Assembly (NCBI RefSeq): GCF_014805625.2
Contig: NW_023998457.1
Location: 4,491,875 to 4,555,874, forward strand
Direction: 5' to 3'
Origin: Glossina fuscipes
Lineage: Eukaryota > Arthropoda > Insecta > Diptera > Glossinidae
DNA: 64,000 nucleotides
The position numbers and the translations under genes are program-made. The first letter of the stretch is position 1. Every line of letters begins with the position of its first letter. Under the pieces are notes generated by a model. The model was not told where the DNA came from. It made no database searches and was given only the letters and a program-made list of their open reading frames with translations. Below are positions 1-12,275 of the stretch, piece by piece.

Positions 1-1422
1 ATTTCTCTAGCACATCATCTTCGAGGAAAGGGAATGCGGAGAACTATTGAACGTGGTAATGCGATTTGATCGCAGATTAAGAGAAAAAAATTGTACAAAA
101 AATTATTTTATAAAGACCATGCAATTACATTTTAAGATTTTAAAGGCACTTTTGTAGAAACGCGGCGGCGATAACTGCATCCAGTTTCATTTTTCCTATT
201 CACGTCGAACATTGTGAAAAGGTATCCGCCCGTATCCGCTTTGCGGTATAAAGTAAAATTTTTTTTAAACACTCCTATGCAGATTAAAAGCAGGTCTACA
301 CTGGCCATATTATAGGCCAAGGTACAGAGCCCCTTATAGTCAATAAGACGCATTACTTAAATAGCAAACCTTTTGCAAAACTCTTTGCAAAGAACTAGCA
401 AAGCATAAGGAAAATGTTGCTGATCTTAATTGACGTTTATTATATTAAACAAAGGTTGAAATCTTGCCTTGTAATTTGCGCTTTATATCACTTGGTTCTT
501 TTTATAAATCAATAGGGCGTACTTAGGTATAAAATAGTTCCGAGTCTATTTGATCGTCGATTTATTAAACTCTATTTTATACATATCACTAATAAGACAT
601 GAAGACCGTATTAAACCGGACCTTTGTTGTCCATATCCAGCTCGTCGACTATATACTGATAGGTCGCATTTAGTTGTAAAGGATATGTGAAAAATATGCT
701 TACGTCTGCGAAAATTTTAACAACTTTACCGAGGCTGCATATTTAAAAAAAAAAACAATGGCGGTTAGGATTAAACAGAAAAGATATATAATCCATTCAT
801 AATTTTACGTCGTAGTCGGCGTCCTCAGAAAAATGAAGTAGGACGTACTATACATTTTGTTAGCACCAGCACCACAAACTACTAGTCCGAACGTCGCCAT
901 AAAATTCCAGCAGGGCAGCGCAAAATCTGCTCCGGCTTTTTCATGGCTGCCATTAAGGGAAAAAATAAATTGATTCCCTCGCTTGCATATACAATATAGC
1001 TTTCAACCACAAATATATTGTCGAAGGTAGGTACTTTTTCAAGCACTGGATTAGACACGATATCATCGAGAAAAGATAAACAAATTCTACACAAATGGCC
1101 AGCAGTTGAAATATCAACCCAATTAGGGTTAATATAAACAATATCTTGAAAAGTGTGCTTACTTTCGGGAAAAAACCAGTACCACTGTCAAATGTCGTCT
1201 TTACAAACTCAGAATATGTTTTTCTTCCTGTCTTATTATTAGTTGCCAGAATAAGGAGACACGAAGCACTTGACACTGTGAGGGCAAAATTTTGCCCGTT
1301 GCTTGGCGCTGGGGTAGCTCAGCAGCTCCAGGTTACTTTTCACAAAAAATTTCTTTAGACGTTTTTTATTTTCTTATGATCTCTAAGAGGGCTTTCTAGT
1401 CGCTTCTGTTTCTTGTTTTATA
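1..1422. other. Non-coding AT-rich stretch
   Basis: I see no gene here. Short open frames occur on both strands but none has a recognisable domain or splice-consistent partner. The stretch ends at the TA dinucleotide that flanks the mariner element. Confidence 0.5.
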
Positions 1423-2606
1423 TTAGTTTGGGGGAAAAGAAAACCATTATTTTTATATGAACTTCAGGACTTTATTTAACATGCTTCGGATTGTCCGATT
1501 TGGGTCAAATATGCACCGTTTTGTTGGATGATTTGTTGCCATTTTAAAGGAAACTTCAAAATGCCTCTCTCATAGAAGTCCTGGTCTCTATTTGCAAAAA
1601 ACTCTAGTAGTCGATTTCCACAATCCTCCCTAGATTCCAATTTTTTATCATTAAAGAAATTTTGCAATGCAAGAAAAAGATGATAATCGCTTGGTGCCAA
1701 GTCCGAACTGTATGCGGCGGATGCATTAAAAGTTCCCAACCAAGCTCCCGAAGTTTCTGGCGAGTCACTGTAGATGTGTGTGGCCTAGCCTTGTCCGACA
1801 CTTCTCTTGTTGGCCAATTCTGGCCGTTTCTGGTCAATCGCTATCTTCAAACGGTCCAGTTGTTGACAGTAGAGATCAGAATTTAGCGTTTGGCCATATG
1901 GAAGCAACTCATAATAAATAATCCCCTTCCAGTCCCACCAAATGCATAGCAAAACCTTCCTGGCCGTTTGAGGTGCTTCACCGCTCTTTGACCACGATCA
2001 TTTTCGCACAGGGTTATCGTGTGTGATCCATTTCTCATCTCCAGTCACCATCCGTTTAAGAAATGGGTCTATCTCATTCCGTTTGGCCAAGGCTTCGCAG
2101 ATGGAAATTCGATCCATCAGGTTTTTTTCTGTTAATTGGTGTGGCACCCAAACATCAAGCTTCTTTTTGAATCCAGCTTTGTGTAAATGGTTTAAAACTG
2201 TTTTATGGTCGATTTTTAGCTCCTGGGCGATGTTACGACTGCTAACATGCCGGTCAACTTCGATCATTTCTCCGATTTTATCGACATTTTCGACGACCGG
2301 CCTACCTACCAATATCGGAACCATAAACACCATTCACAATTTTAGCCGCCTGGCTTGCATTTTCGCCTTTGTCAAAGAAAAACTGTAAAATGTACCGAAT
2401 TTTCTCTTTGTTCACTTCCATTTTTAACACGCTGTAACTCACAACTGAATGCACCAAACAAAAAACAGCAAAAGAATTTTTTTTACTGCGAAATGTCCCC
2501 TTTCCAACGAGCATAAATATGAAATTGTTTGATCGATACTTTACGAGAAATCTATCAGTGCAGCCATCTACCGAAATAATAATGGATTTCTTTTTCCCCA
2601 AACTAA
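1423..2606 (-). mobile_element. Near full-length mariner element, inactive
   Basis: The two ends are imperfect inverted copies of each other: the left end reads ttagtttgggggaaaagaaa and the right end, on the other strand, ttagtttggggaaaaagaaa. Both are flanked by TA (1421-1422 and 2607-2608), the target duplication of the Tc1/mariner superfamily. The 1184-bp size is slightly below the roughly 1.3 kb typical of mariners. The inside encodes a broken transposase on the - strand. This is a dead copy that kept both ends. Confidence 0.9.
1476..2421 (-). pseudogene. Mariner transposase, frameshifted
   Basis: Read on the - strand, the start is at 2421 (MEVNKEKIRY), followed by the helix-turn-helix region and the linker motif VTGDEKWITHDN near 2010-2040. 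The first catalytic Asp lies in WWDWKG (about 1945), the second in the degraded SDKARPHTS (canonical HDNARPH), and the third in SSDLAPSDYH. These pieces sit in different frames: there are shifts near 2310, near 2000 and again at about 1725, just after LMHPP. The protein ends in QNGAYLTQIG, as mariner transposases of the mauritiana/mellifera type do. It cannot make an active enzyme. Subfamily assignment is by eye only. Confidence 0.88.
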
Positions 2607-2908
2607 TATTTCAAACACAACTTAACAAACTCTCCCAGAATTCTTGAATTCAGATTACTTTATTTTACTTCAATTTAGTCTCTATGACAATTCTTAGACT
2701 TCGATTTTTCTCGTTGCACTTAATTAGTAAAAATAAATGAAAACCGACTTTTTGTATTTAGCATTGCTACACAAGTTTTGTATATGATCTTACAATTTTT
2801 GTTCAAAAGTTGTTCAAAATATCTTGTATTTACATTATCACATTCAAATATTGTTTTGTGTAATAATATCGTCTCTGTCTTGCATACTTGTGCTATACAA
2901 AGTAATAT

Positions 2909-4047
2909 AAAGTAAAAGCTCCTTATTCGCACTTCTTTCATTCGTGGTTTTCACTATTTACGGATTAAAAAAATGCTTTCCAGTTCCTGTGTTCGCCGTT
3001 ATAAATTTCTTTATTCGTGGATTTTTTGTGACTGGTTCCGGAATTGTTTTGTTTCTGAAGTTGAATCTTATTTAAAAAGAATAGAATTTAGAGTCTAAAG
3101 CACTTCTTGTTCTGGACAATGCGATTGTCATCTTTGCGAACTTGAAACTATGCATCCAAATATAAAAATGACATTTTTACCTCCCAACACGACGGCTTTG
3201 CTTCAACCTTTAGGCCAAGGAATAATCCAGGCCTTTAAGCTCTATTACATTAGACGAACCTTCAAAATCATATTGGATAATACGGAAGGTAATCCTGATA
3301 TAAATGTTATGGAATGCAGGAAGAAATTTGACGCAGCAAAATGCATCCTAAATATAAAAGAATCATTGGAAGAACTGAAGCCACATATATTGAAGTCATG
3401 CTGGAAAAAACTGTGGTCTGCTCTGATCGCAGAAAATGACGAAGAATCTGTGCAAGTTCAAAGTTTGATTGCAAACATGGCCGAAATCGCGAATAGAATA
3501 GCACAAGATGGGTTCGAACAGATAGCATCAATTGACATTCAGGAATTGCTTGATTCGAAAGATGAAGATTTGACTGAAACCAACTTGGAGGAACAGTTAA
3601 GTTCACACAGCACATTGAAGAAGAGGCTTCAACAAGCACTGGAAACGTGACATTTAATTTGAAAAATCTTAATGAAGTTTTAAGAATGGCAAATGAGCTT
3701 CGCGATTTCCCTATGAACATTGATCCGTATATGAGACGAAGTCTTATTTTTAAGAGGCAAATTGCTAATGCGACTGCTGTGTATCAGTTATCAGAATTGA
3801 AAACTGCCAAGCAAGAGAAAATTACAAAATTCTTCAAACCATTTGCTAAACCTTAAGATATTAATTAATTAAAATGTTCAAAAAACTTCCATTAAATTGA
3901 TTTTTTTTATATTTTTAATTTTTTTTATTTTGTTACCTAAGAACGTAACCCCTATAAACCCATATAAATTACCATTCCTTATTCACGGTTTCGGTATTCG
4001 CAGCATATTTATGGAAAATAGGCGCCGCGTATAAAGAACTTTTACAG
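2909..4047 (+). mobile_element. Tigger/pogo-like DNA transposon, inactive
   Basis: The left end (agtaaaagctccttattcgc, from about 2910) matches the reverse complement of the right end (ctgtaaaagttctttatacg, ending about 4047), and TA lies next to each end. The length of about 1.14 kb is roughly half of a complete Tigger. It contains only the C-terminal half of a pogo-type DDE transposase, so it is an internally deleted copy. The exact outer bases are uncertain by a few nucleotides. Confidence 0.7.
3098..3856 (+). pseudogene. Pogo/Tigger transposase, C-terminal half, broken
   Basis: The segment starts with KALLVLDNA (about 3098), the block around the second catalytic Asp of pogo-type DDE enzymes. 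A frameshift follows, and the main frame resumes at 3150 with FLPPNTTALLQP, a signature of Tigger and jerky-like proteins. The following residues are LGQG where the family has MDQG, so the third catalytic Asp is replaced by Gly. Coding continues to the stop at 3650 and moves to another frame at 3647-3856, ending in the family-like KITKFFKP tail. Two frameshifts and a lost catalytic residue make this inactive. Confidence 0.85.
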
Positions 4048-4480
4048 TATATGTTATTATTAAGAATAAGTTTCTTAAAAATTGTGCTATTATGCATTTA
4101 TTTTCTCTCTCTTCTCATATTTCTTTGCTCTTAAAAGCAAAAAAGTACTTGCTGTTCATAGTCGCTTTGTCACTAACTTCAGAGTACAGTCTACGTGTTT
4201 TCTCTCTTTCTCTATCAATTTGATCATCGTTAGAGCAATAAATGCCTTTTCTATATTTCTTTATGCACAAACATGTGCGAATGTATGTACAAAAGAGTAC
4301 ATTTGCAATGGATATGAAACATATTCGAAAGGCTTAATATTGTTGCGAAACATTGTTTCGGAACATGATGCTAAATATGACAATTTTTCAAAGTTTACGA
4401 ACAAGATGTAAGAGCAGCTATGTTAAAGCGTGAAATTATAATTAAATTTAACTAACATAGACACAATCAATTAATTTTTT
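4048..4480. other. Non-coding spacer
   Basis: Between the Tigger element and the tandem array I see only AT-rich sequence. An open frame at 4082-4411 has no recognisable domain and a skewed composition, so I do not call it a gene. Confidence 0.4.
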
Positions 4481-4481
4481 C

Positions 4482-5110
4482 CCGAACTGTTCATAACTAT
4501 AATACGCAGTTGGAAAGGTCATTGATCAAGGATTCACGGGATATTGGTTTCCTTTGCCCATACCACTTGGTTTGGTCACAGTGACTTTCCAAATTGATGA
4601 TATGTTATGAGGAAGTAGAACACATTTTCAAAGTGTCAAAAAAAATTTTTCCCAAGGAAACTTCATAAATGTGATACACAATTGGAAAGGTCACTGATCA
4701 AGCATTCACGGAATATTAGTTTCGTTTGTTCGCATCATTTGGATTGGTCACAGTGACTTTTCAAAGTTTGCTATATTATGAGTAAATATGTAAGTAGAAC
4801 AAAAAAAAATTTTTCCCAAGGACTCTTCATAAATGTGATACCCAGTTGGAAAGGTCACTGATCATGGATTCACGGAATATTAGTTTCATTTGTTCGCATC
4901 ATTTGGATTGATCACAGTGACTTTTCAAAGTTTGCTATATTATGAGTAAATATGTAAGTAGAACAAAAAAATTTTTTCCCAAGGACTCTTCATAAATGTG
5001 ATTGATACACATTTGGAATGCTCATTGATCAAGATATTCACGTTCGTTTGTTCGCTTCACTTGGATTGGTCACGTTGGTGATTAAGTAAACTTTCACTTT
5101 TTCAGCCTTG
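4482..5110. repeat. Tandem array of about 167-bp units, 3.5 copies
   Basis: The marker tggaaagg (tggaatg in the last copy) recurs at 4511, 4683, 4847 and 5014, giving periods of 172, 164 and 167 bp. Copies two and three are close to identical, while the outer ones are more diverged. In each unit the arm ttggaaaggtcactgatca is followed about 50 bases later by ttggtcacagtgacttttca, its approximate reverse complement, so each unit could fold into a hairpin. This could be a short satellite array or a tandemly multiplied MITE. Confidence 0.88.
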
Positions 5111-5611
5111 TATTTGACATAGTAAATAGACCTTCTTATACTAATATTTAATTAATTAAGATAAAGTCGTATTTGTTTTATAATATTTAAAAAAAAAAAA
5201 TCCTGAAAAAGTTCTACTCTAAGTAAATTTTACTTTAAATCTTTTCGAGACTCCATTTAACAAAACTCTATTAATGGCTTAACAGAGATCTGTTAAATTT
5301 TTTGGTTTGTGTCTTTGCTAATTAAATTTAAATATAACTTCACAATTATAACAAATATCAATTAGTTATTGTTTTTTTTTTTTTTGTGAAAATATCAAGT
5401 TGATGGAAGAATTTTTTTTTCTATTGATGTAAACTTGATCCTAAGTAAATATCAACGGTACGATGAAAATACAAAGGATATCCTATGAAGGTATAAATAC
5501 GCAGATTATTAGTACCATTGTTGTTTGTTTTATTAATTGTAGCTTGATTTTTGAATATCTTTGTAGTATCTATAAGGTTTATATTGATTATAAAAGTTTT
5601 ACATTTCACAG
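5111..5611. other. AT-rich spacer
   Basis: No gene is seen. Long runs of A and T (5189-5200, 5371-5386) are the only notable feature before the 3' end of the antisense ORF at 5612. Confidence 0.4.
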
Positions 5612-6712
5612 TTATGATGAAATTCTTTTAATAAGTGTATCTAAATATTCATAAACGTTTTTATTTGTTAATTTATTTGGAATTTGGTTCGATACGAGAA
5701 TATTATCTCTGGCGTGCCACGTAAATAAATTAGAGCAAGTAGCTTGTAAAAATTCTCCATAATTAATTCCAGATCTCAAGCCGATATATTGATGCACCAT
5801 AATGATGTTTTCGCCAAAGCGCTTTTTCAAATGTTTTTCACCCGTAGTAAGACTACAATTTTTTCTACGTATCAATGCCCATGAGTTCTCGTTTATTTGA
5901 TATAGGCGAAGTACCGTTTGATGATTGCCATAGACGGTACTCTGTTGATCATATTCGTTGAAGAATTTTCTGTACGGTAATATAGAATTGCGGTGTGTTG
6001 TTGGATCCTCTGTTTTTGCATTTTCGTAACTTATAAGTTGCGTATCTTTATAAGATTTTATAAATTGTTTATATTTTATTCTCAGATCGTTCATGCGTTC
6101 TTTGCGAATTTTATTTATATCATTATTTGTACTTTCATAACCAAATTTTACTATTATTTCCAGGGCACGTGTATAATATCGATTAATGCTTCTAAAATAC
6201 TTGTTCATTCTTGTTGAGAGAGAATTAAATATAAACATTACTTCTTCAGCGGTTACGATTAGTAAATTTTTCCGTTGTCGTATTGAGCTGTTAAAGTGTT
6301 CTTCGTCACCGCTCTCCCCGCCGCTATCGACATCGTCATCGCTTTCACGTTTTATTTTTTTTCTTGCTTGTTGTTGATTTGACGCTGGTTCGAAATTAGC
6401 TAGTATTCCCTTTATTGACTTGATGCCCACACTGTAGCGCCCATCATATCCGAAATACATCAACAATTCCTCGTTTATTTCGATGGGTGCGTTTGGTTCT
6501 TTCAGGCATGTAAAGCAAATATTCCAGTAGATTTTATTCAATCTGTCAGTGTTTGGAGACATTCCCAATGATTTAAAAAACTGTTCCATTTTATCCGCAC
6601 GTTCAGTTATATAGCTACTAATTAGAGAACACGACTGATTGACTTGTGTTACTTTATTGATTTGCGGCGACAGCAAATGATGTCTCATGCTTGCTGCTAT
6701 ATGAAAATGCAT
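5612..6712 (-). CDS. Intact 366-aa ORF, possible DNA-virus-derived (MSV199/DUF3627-like) protein
   Basis: This is the longest uninterrupted frame in the window, without introns, with its stop at 5612. The start is unsure: Met1, Met9, Met42 and Met51 are all possible. Visible parts are a segment at about 75-105 (EELLMYFGYDGRYSVGIKSI) that looks like the MSV199 domain of iridoviruses, entomopoxviruses and related insect viruses; a basic patch RKKIKRE (118-123) followed by an acidic linker with many Asp and Glu (124-138), suggesting nuclear targeting; a charged helical stretch (150-225); and a C-terminal block (265-325) containing WALIRRKNCSL, similar in outline to the DUF3627 tail of such proteins. 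The family match is from memory of motif shape, not from a search. If right, this is an endogenous viral gene kept open. It could otherwise be an orphan fly gene or part of an unclassified transposon. No other viral gene lies beside it. Confidence 0.45.
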   Translation of the reverse strand: MHFHIAASMRHHLLSPQINKVTQVNQSCSLISSYITERADKMEQFFKSLGMSPNTDRLNKIYWNICFTCLKEPNAPIEINEELLMYFGYDGRYSVGIKSIKGILANFEPASNQQQARKKIKRESDDDVDSGGESGDEEHFNSSIRQRKNLLIVTAEEVMFIFNSLSTRMNKYFRSINRYYTRALEIIVKFGYESTNNDINKIRKERMNDLRIKYKQFIKSYKDTQLISYENAKTEDPTTHRNSILPYRKFFNEYDQQSTVYGNHQTVLRLYQINENSWALIRRKNCSLTTGEKHLKKRFGENIIMVHQYIGLRSGINYGEFLQATCSNLFTWHARDNILVSNQIPNKLTNKNVYEYLDTLIKRISS

Positions 6713-8599
6713 TTAACGATAAGAACACATGAGTGCATTTATTAAGTGATTTTGAGAACATTTTTTACAACTATTTGGTATTTACTTTCAGCTGAGATTT
6801 TTAAGCGAATAATATTTTATTTCAACTATATTCGACATTCGGCACAATGTAGCCTTTTTCAAATGTATTGCTTAAAATGCCTTTGGTTAGCTTTATGTTA
6901 TTTTTAGCACGTATTCCAAGATCATTACTAATGCTAATACTCGCGAGTATTTTCGTTTAAGGGAAATAAATATGAAATATTTCTTCTGTTTTTTTTTTTT
7001 TCTTTTTGCATTGTTTTCATTTCGACGGTACTTCCTACACTTTTGTTATAATATGAAAAAACGCCCACGTTGTCATTGTACAATATGACTTCGTGATTCA
7101 ATTTTTAGTCCATAATGTCTACATACATTGCGATTGCATACGGGTATTGTGATATATGTGTGCGAAATATCGGGCTTCATTTGATAATAAAAATTTAAAC
7201 CCGTTGGTCGAAGTCAAAAGATCAATCTCTTTGACAGAAAATATCAAAGTCTTGTATAACAATCGTGTATGTATTTAAAAATCCAATACATTCATCCTCC
7301 AATAAGCACATAATAATACACTCAGCAAAGTCTGGTAAAAATGTCTCGGTCGTTGAAGTGGTCGATTTCAAATCAAGAATATTAAAATCAAAACTGTGAA
7401 GACCGGCATAGAAAGGAACCAGCTCCTTAAAGAATTTAGGACTGGCGTTTTCAAATAAAAGTCCTACTCGCCCCGATCCAATATTGCGCTGGAAAATATT
7501 TCAATTAAATCAATCGACAGACAACGACAAACATACCCTAGCAATAACTTTCACCATTTGGTTCGTAAAAACATATTTTTTTTGGTTGCTCGCCTACAAG
7601 TATTTATTATTATTATAAAATTTACTTTAATATAATTTACAATCTACCTTTAAATGAAATTAAATAATGTTGCGCCCTTATTCATATATCCTCTAATAAA
7701 GTCTATTGTAAAGAAATCCTATTTTGCTTGCGACTTGTGAATTCTGATTTTGTAGTTAATCAACCCGAGTTCATAGTGTAATTTATTTGTCGGATGTTCG
7801 GTAATATTCAATATATTATATTAATTGGATTTATTGCGTTCCAGTTTTCATAAAATTTTGCAATTAAAATAATATCATCATTGCACTGGTAGGGTATCCA
7901 TGACCTTTTCATTAACATTATTATTTAGTACGAACACAGTAGAATATATATATATATATATATAAAATACGAACCTGGCAAACATGTATGCGTTACAAAT
8001 GACCCATCTTCATAAAACCCTTCTCCCTCTGTAACGTAATCGGCTTTAATAAAATTTCGAACATGTATCTGACTCGACCAGGTTTTGTTAAAATCTTTCA
8101 TGTATAAATGAGTTCCTTGCTTTGAACCATTTTCGACATGAGTGCAAAGAGTTTTCTGCTCCTAACTCTTGAGCATATTCAAGTTCTTTATGTAAACTAG
8201 GCATTATCAGCACGAATTTGCTTAAGAAATTTTGACCCCAGTCCGCTTATCGTAATTAATATTTGTTTTTATTTCTCAGAGAGAAAGCCCATCGAAATCA
8301 CTTAGTCGCTGTCTTATCTACCTATTATGCCTTTCGACATGCAATTTATTATAGAATTGGAACAAGGATTTCGGTATAAGAATTAGAAGAGGGAAGGAAG
8401 ATTTCTATTATTATTGAACTGAATTATTATTATTGAATAAATCTACCGAAAAGGCAAATTGATAATAAATTTCTTTCTTTCATATATACAATCAAGTGCT
8501 TTGGTCTGTCTGCTGCCTACCCTTTCTAAGAAAACTGGCCATTATTTTTAAAACAGAAGCCAAGCAAAGCTGAAGTGTATTTTATTTCAACTTTGCAAA
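6713..8599. other. Non-coding stretch
   Basis: I find no gene. A (TA)n microsatellite sits at about 7950-7975. Everything else is AT-rich sequence with short frames only. Confidence 0.4.
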
Positions 8600-9470
8600 T
8601 ATATTTTGTTTTATTATTTGAAAATAGGCTTCCGGAAGAGCCTTCTTGGATTTGTGAAGCAGCACTCGGGAGTGTTTTTGGACAGTAGGCACCATTCGAG
8701 TATTGGTGTTATACTTTATGAGTAAAGAGCAGAAAACACGGAAGCACAAAAGCTTCCACAGGTTTTACTACATAGACGCGTGGGCGTTGTAGGAGTGTCT
8801 TTCAAAAAGTTTAGGCTAATTCCAAATTCTTTTGCAAACTTGTAGATGATATCTTCATTTTGGCTAACGGGAGAATGTTTATCATATATACTATAAAGTT
8901 GCGTAAACAGACAAATGGACAGACGAAGCGGCCGATATTCAAGATTTGAAACAGGCCACGACTTTGTATACTTTATGGGCGTTTTGAAGCTTGTTTCTGC
9001 GCGCTATAAATCAAAATTATAATATTGGGTAGGCGTGGTCAATATTTTCCACTTTTATGCATAAATGCTACAGCATCGCCCATAGAATTTGCTTTCAAAT
9101 TCTTGTACATTTATTTGCTATAGTTTATGAATAGTGAGCAAAAAACAATTTTTCATTCCCTTTGGAAAACGGAAGTATTCTCAGTTTTTGTGGTGCTGTG
9201 GGCATACCCTTCAATTGACTTGGCCCATTGGCAACACATGCAAGAATTTCGATTGCTTCTGCCTAATTAGAGGTCGATAGTTTAATTTTTGCCGCCAGAA
9301 GAATGTTTACAATAGACATTACACAGACGGACAGTCGGGAAGACGCACATGCTTAAATCGCTTTAGAATTGAATACTGAGAATACATAGACTATGTAGAA
9401 TCTCTTATGCTTCCTTTTGGGGTTTTAACAAAGTGAATACATTCTTCATCCTAATAAAGAAATTTTAGTT
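8600..9470 (-). repeat. Dispersed repeat family A, antisense copy
   Basis: The block contains, in reverse order, the landmarks seen in other copies of this family: a gacggacagt tract, the 'ccattggcaac' version of the gggccaaatcgg block, a 'tgggtaggcgtgg' block and an 'agtttatgaatagtgag' block. The copy at 12660-13480 aligns with it by eye over most of its length in the same direction. No coding capacity is seen, so the family is non-autonomous or of unknown class. Confidence 0.65.
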
Positions 9471-12060
9471 GGAAACCATGAAAGTAAAAAAAATTAAAAA
9501 TTATGACTTTTTACTGAAAAAGCAATGCAAAGGAATACGAAGCCAAAAATCGTGAAATCGTAAATAAGTAAAAGAAAATGAAAGGATAAACACATGTTAG
9601 CGTTAATATAAATGTAGCAAACAGTAATTGTTGCATAACATATTGTAAAGGGATAATTGTAACTTTAACAGATATGGTGACTCCATATGGCTTTAAAAGG
9701 TAAGCAACATCTTCATTAAGACCCAAGAGCAAAACGAATTGTCTTGGAGGGTAATCCATGTCATAATACAGAGAGCATACCCTGTTGAATTTGGTCCTTA
9801 TCTTGTTGGCGGCGATAAAAAATGAATTCACATTTTTCTTACTCTTCGTGTGTTTTGTTAAGGTCAACGTCTTCAAGTTTCGTAACTATCTCTTATTACT
9901 ACTACTTCTACTTATGCATTTTATGTTATTTTTGCTTATATACCGTACTTTAATTCTGAGTATGTCTGTTGGATATTGCAAATGAAAAATATAACAAAAA
10001 AATTGTGTGTTGTAAGAGAACTTGGTATCTATTCTGGGAAAAAGATTATTTCTGGTGGTTTCTTAAGTCTTCCTCTTGAGCTTAAGAAAGTTAATTTGTG
10101 GAAAACTTTTTGAAAAACTAAATTGACAAATTAAGCTTTAGGATCATGTTGCTCTTTTTTTCGCTCTTTCTAAGTAACTTCTTCTTCTTCTTCCTCTGAG
10201 GTTTTCGTAAAAAAGAAAGCTAACATTTATTTAAATGAGAAATAATGATATCGGCAGAGTGAGAATTTACGAATAAATAAAATAAGGTTTTTGAACATTG
10301 CAATTACAAATGATCTTGTCCTCAACATGGTCCGGAAGGCGTGAACGTTATGTTCTAATATCATGTTTTCAGATCTTGTTAGAGTACCTTCGATGTCCGT
10401 GAGCATGTAACTAAGAAATCGCCATTTGGAAACTAACTATCGGCTTTGCAGTAATTCGTGAGAGACTACGCGCCACCAGTTATTGGATCTTCCACTAAAT
10501 AATTTTACTCTATGCTATTATATTCTGGTTTTGATCCCTAATCGGTTAAGCATCATCAACTATTTTCTTCACCAGCTCATAAGACGACAACAAGGGCATA
10601 GTCTTTGTCGTTTTCCATTTTGAATTCAGGCGGCGCTTACTTGCCAGCTATACAGAACCCACACAGAATTCATCCAAACGCATTTATATTCAAGAAAACC
10701 ATAGATAAGCTCAACGTCCGCTAAAGCCGCCACTCGTCACCCAACTTATATTTACGATAAATACCGCTCCACAAAAGAGTAATAAGCACAATAGATCACC
10801 TTGGGAAGAAGGTATATGCGAAAAGTTAACTCTCATCATCAGATTCATTTGAAGATAACTTGGGAGCGTTCTCGCTTTAAAAATTTTCAAATGGACAATA
10901 CGAAGCAAGTCTTTTATGCAATCTGATCCGACGCTTTGTTTAAAGATTAAGGAGAACATTTCATTGTTTTCAAAATGCACTTGGTTGGAATATTAATTTA
11001 AGAGCAGTTAAAGGAGCCACTTAGACAAGGTTATATTAACTTTGCGCAGAAGGACTTATATTTTATTATATCGATCAACTCAGAGTCACTTTCTGATTCC
11101 TATAGGCACACAAGTCAGATGGACGGACAGACAACTGTACGATTCAGGAGGCGACTCTGTCTGCCTTGTTTGCTCGTGCTCAATCCATAGGTCGTAAATT
11201 TTTATATGTTTGGGTAAGGAACGCTATTGAAAACGGTTCGGATGGGACAGTGGTCCCTTTTTCAATCACTTCCCATATAACGCTATATTTTCAAAAGTCG
11301 TTGTTTGAATAACAGTATTAAGTGAAGTGGGGTAGAGTATTCAACTATATAATATATTATCTTATATAATGCATTAAGTGTAATATTTTTGCTTCTTTTT
11401 TCTTAAATTGTTTGATAAAAAAAGTTTCACGTCACTTGACTTATTAGACTACATATTAGAATGGGTCTTTACGGTGCAACGATTCCTATTTACTTAGGAC
11501 AATTCCCATAAAGAAGTTAACTTAAGCGTGAAAAAATAAAGTAGTCCTCTGGGGCCATTGGATTAGTTGAATAAGATGCTTCGCTGAAAAATTGATGAAT
11601 AACTGTGGCAGTATGTACAAAGGCATTACGACGATGCAAAACCTAGGAATTTTTTCGTCATAAATTCAGTTTTTCTTTACCAAGAGGTTAACACGTACAA
11701 TGCTGAAGACCTAGATTGCATTTTTTGTTAACCATCTGAGCATTCTTTAGAAAGAATTTCTGGTGAACACTATTGCGTTAGTGGAAGGAAACAATCGAAG
11801 TGAGCTTGATTTTTGATTTGCTTTGAAGTGATTTTTTTCACAACTTGCTCTAGTTGCAAGCTTTTGATTGTGCGTTCGCTTCATCATCATAACACTTTCG
11901 TAACGTTTCACAAAGCATCTGCGTAAACAAACTCGTTTTCTTAAAGCATAAAGGATTTAACATTAAAACACACATACAAATTTTTTGGTGGGGAATTTAT
12001 TCATTTTGAATATTCCGTGAAAAGAATTTCGAGCAATTATAAAAGATGCTTAAAATCGTA
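9471..12060. other. Non-coding stretch with a partial family-B repeat
   Basis: Several short frames on both strands (for example 9511-9876 and 10711-10980 on the - strand) have no domain I recognise. From about 11060 to 11340 the text carries family-B landmarks (gatggacggacagac, then ggttcggatgggac and catataacgctat), so it is a decayed copy of that repeat. Confidence 0.4.
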
Positions 12061-12061
12061 A

Positions 12062-12275
12062 CCTAGTAAACTGATAGACGACGTGGAATAACCTAGAAAA
12101 GAAGAGTTTACTAACGGACGACGTGGAAGAGCCTAGAAAAGAAGAGTTTACTAACGGACGACATGGAATAACCTAGAAAAGAANNNNNNNNNNGTTTACT
12201 AACGGACGACATGGAATAACCTAGAAAAGAAGAATTTACTTACGGACGACCTGAAAAGAAGAGTTTACAGTTAGG
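12062..12275. repeat. 40-bp minisatellite containing an assembly gap
   Basis: A 40-bp unit (gagtttactaacggacgaca followed by tggaataacctagaaaagaa) is repeated about five times with few differences. Ten Ns at 12184-12193 interrupt it. The gap lies inside a unit, so the true copy number in the genome is probably higher than shown. Confidence 0.93.

Noticed and set aside
10711..10980. 89-codon - strand frame with a hydrophobic C-terminus
   Set aside because: No domain recognised, no splice partners and no start context; the neighbourhood is repeat-rich.
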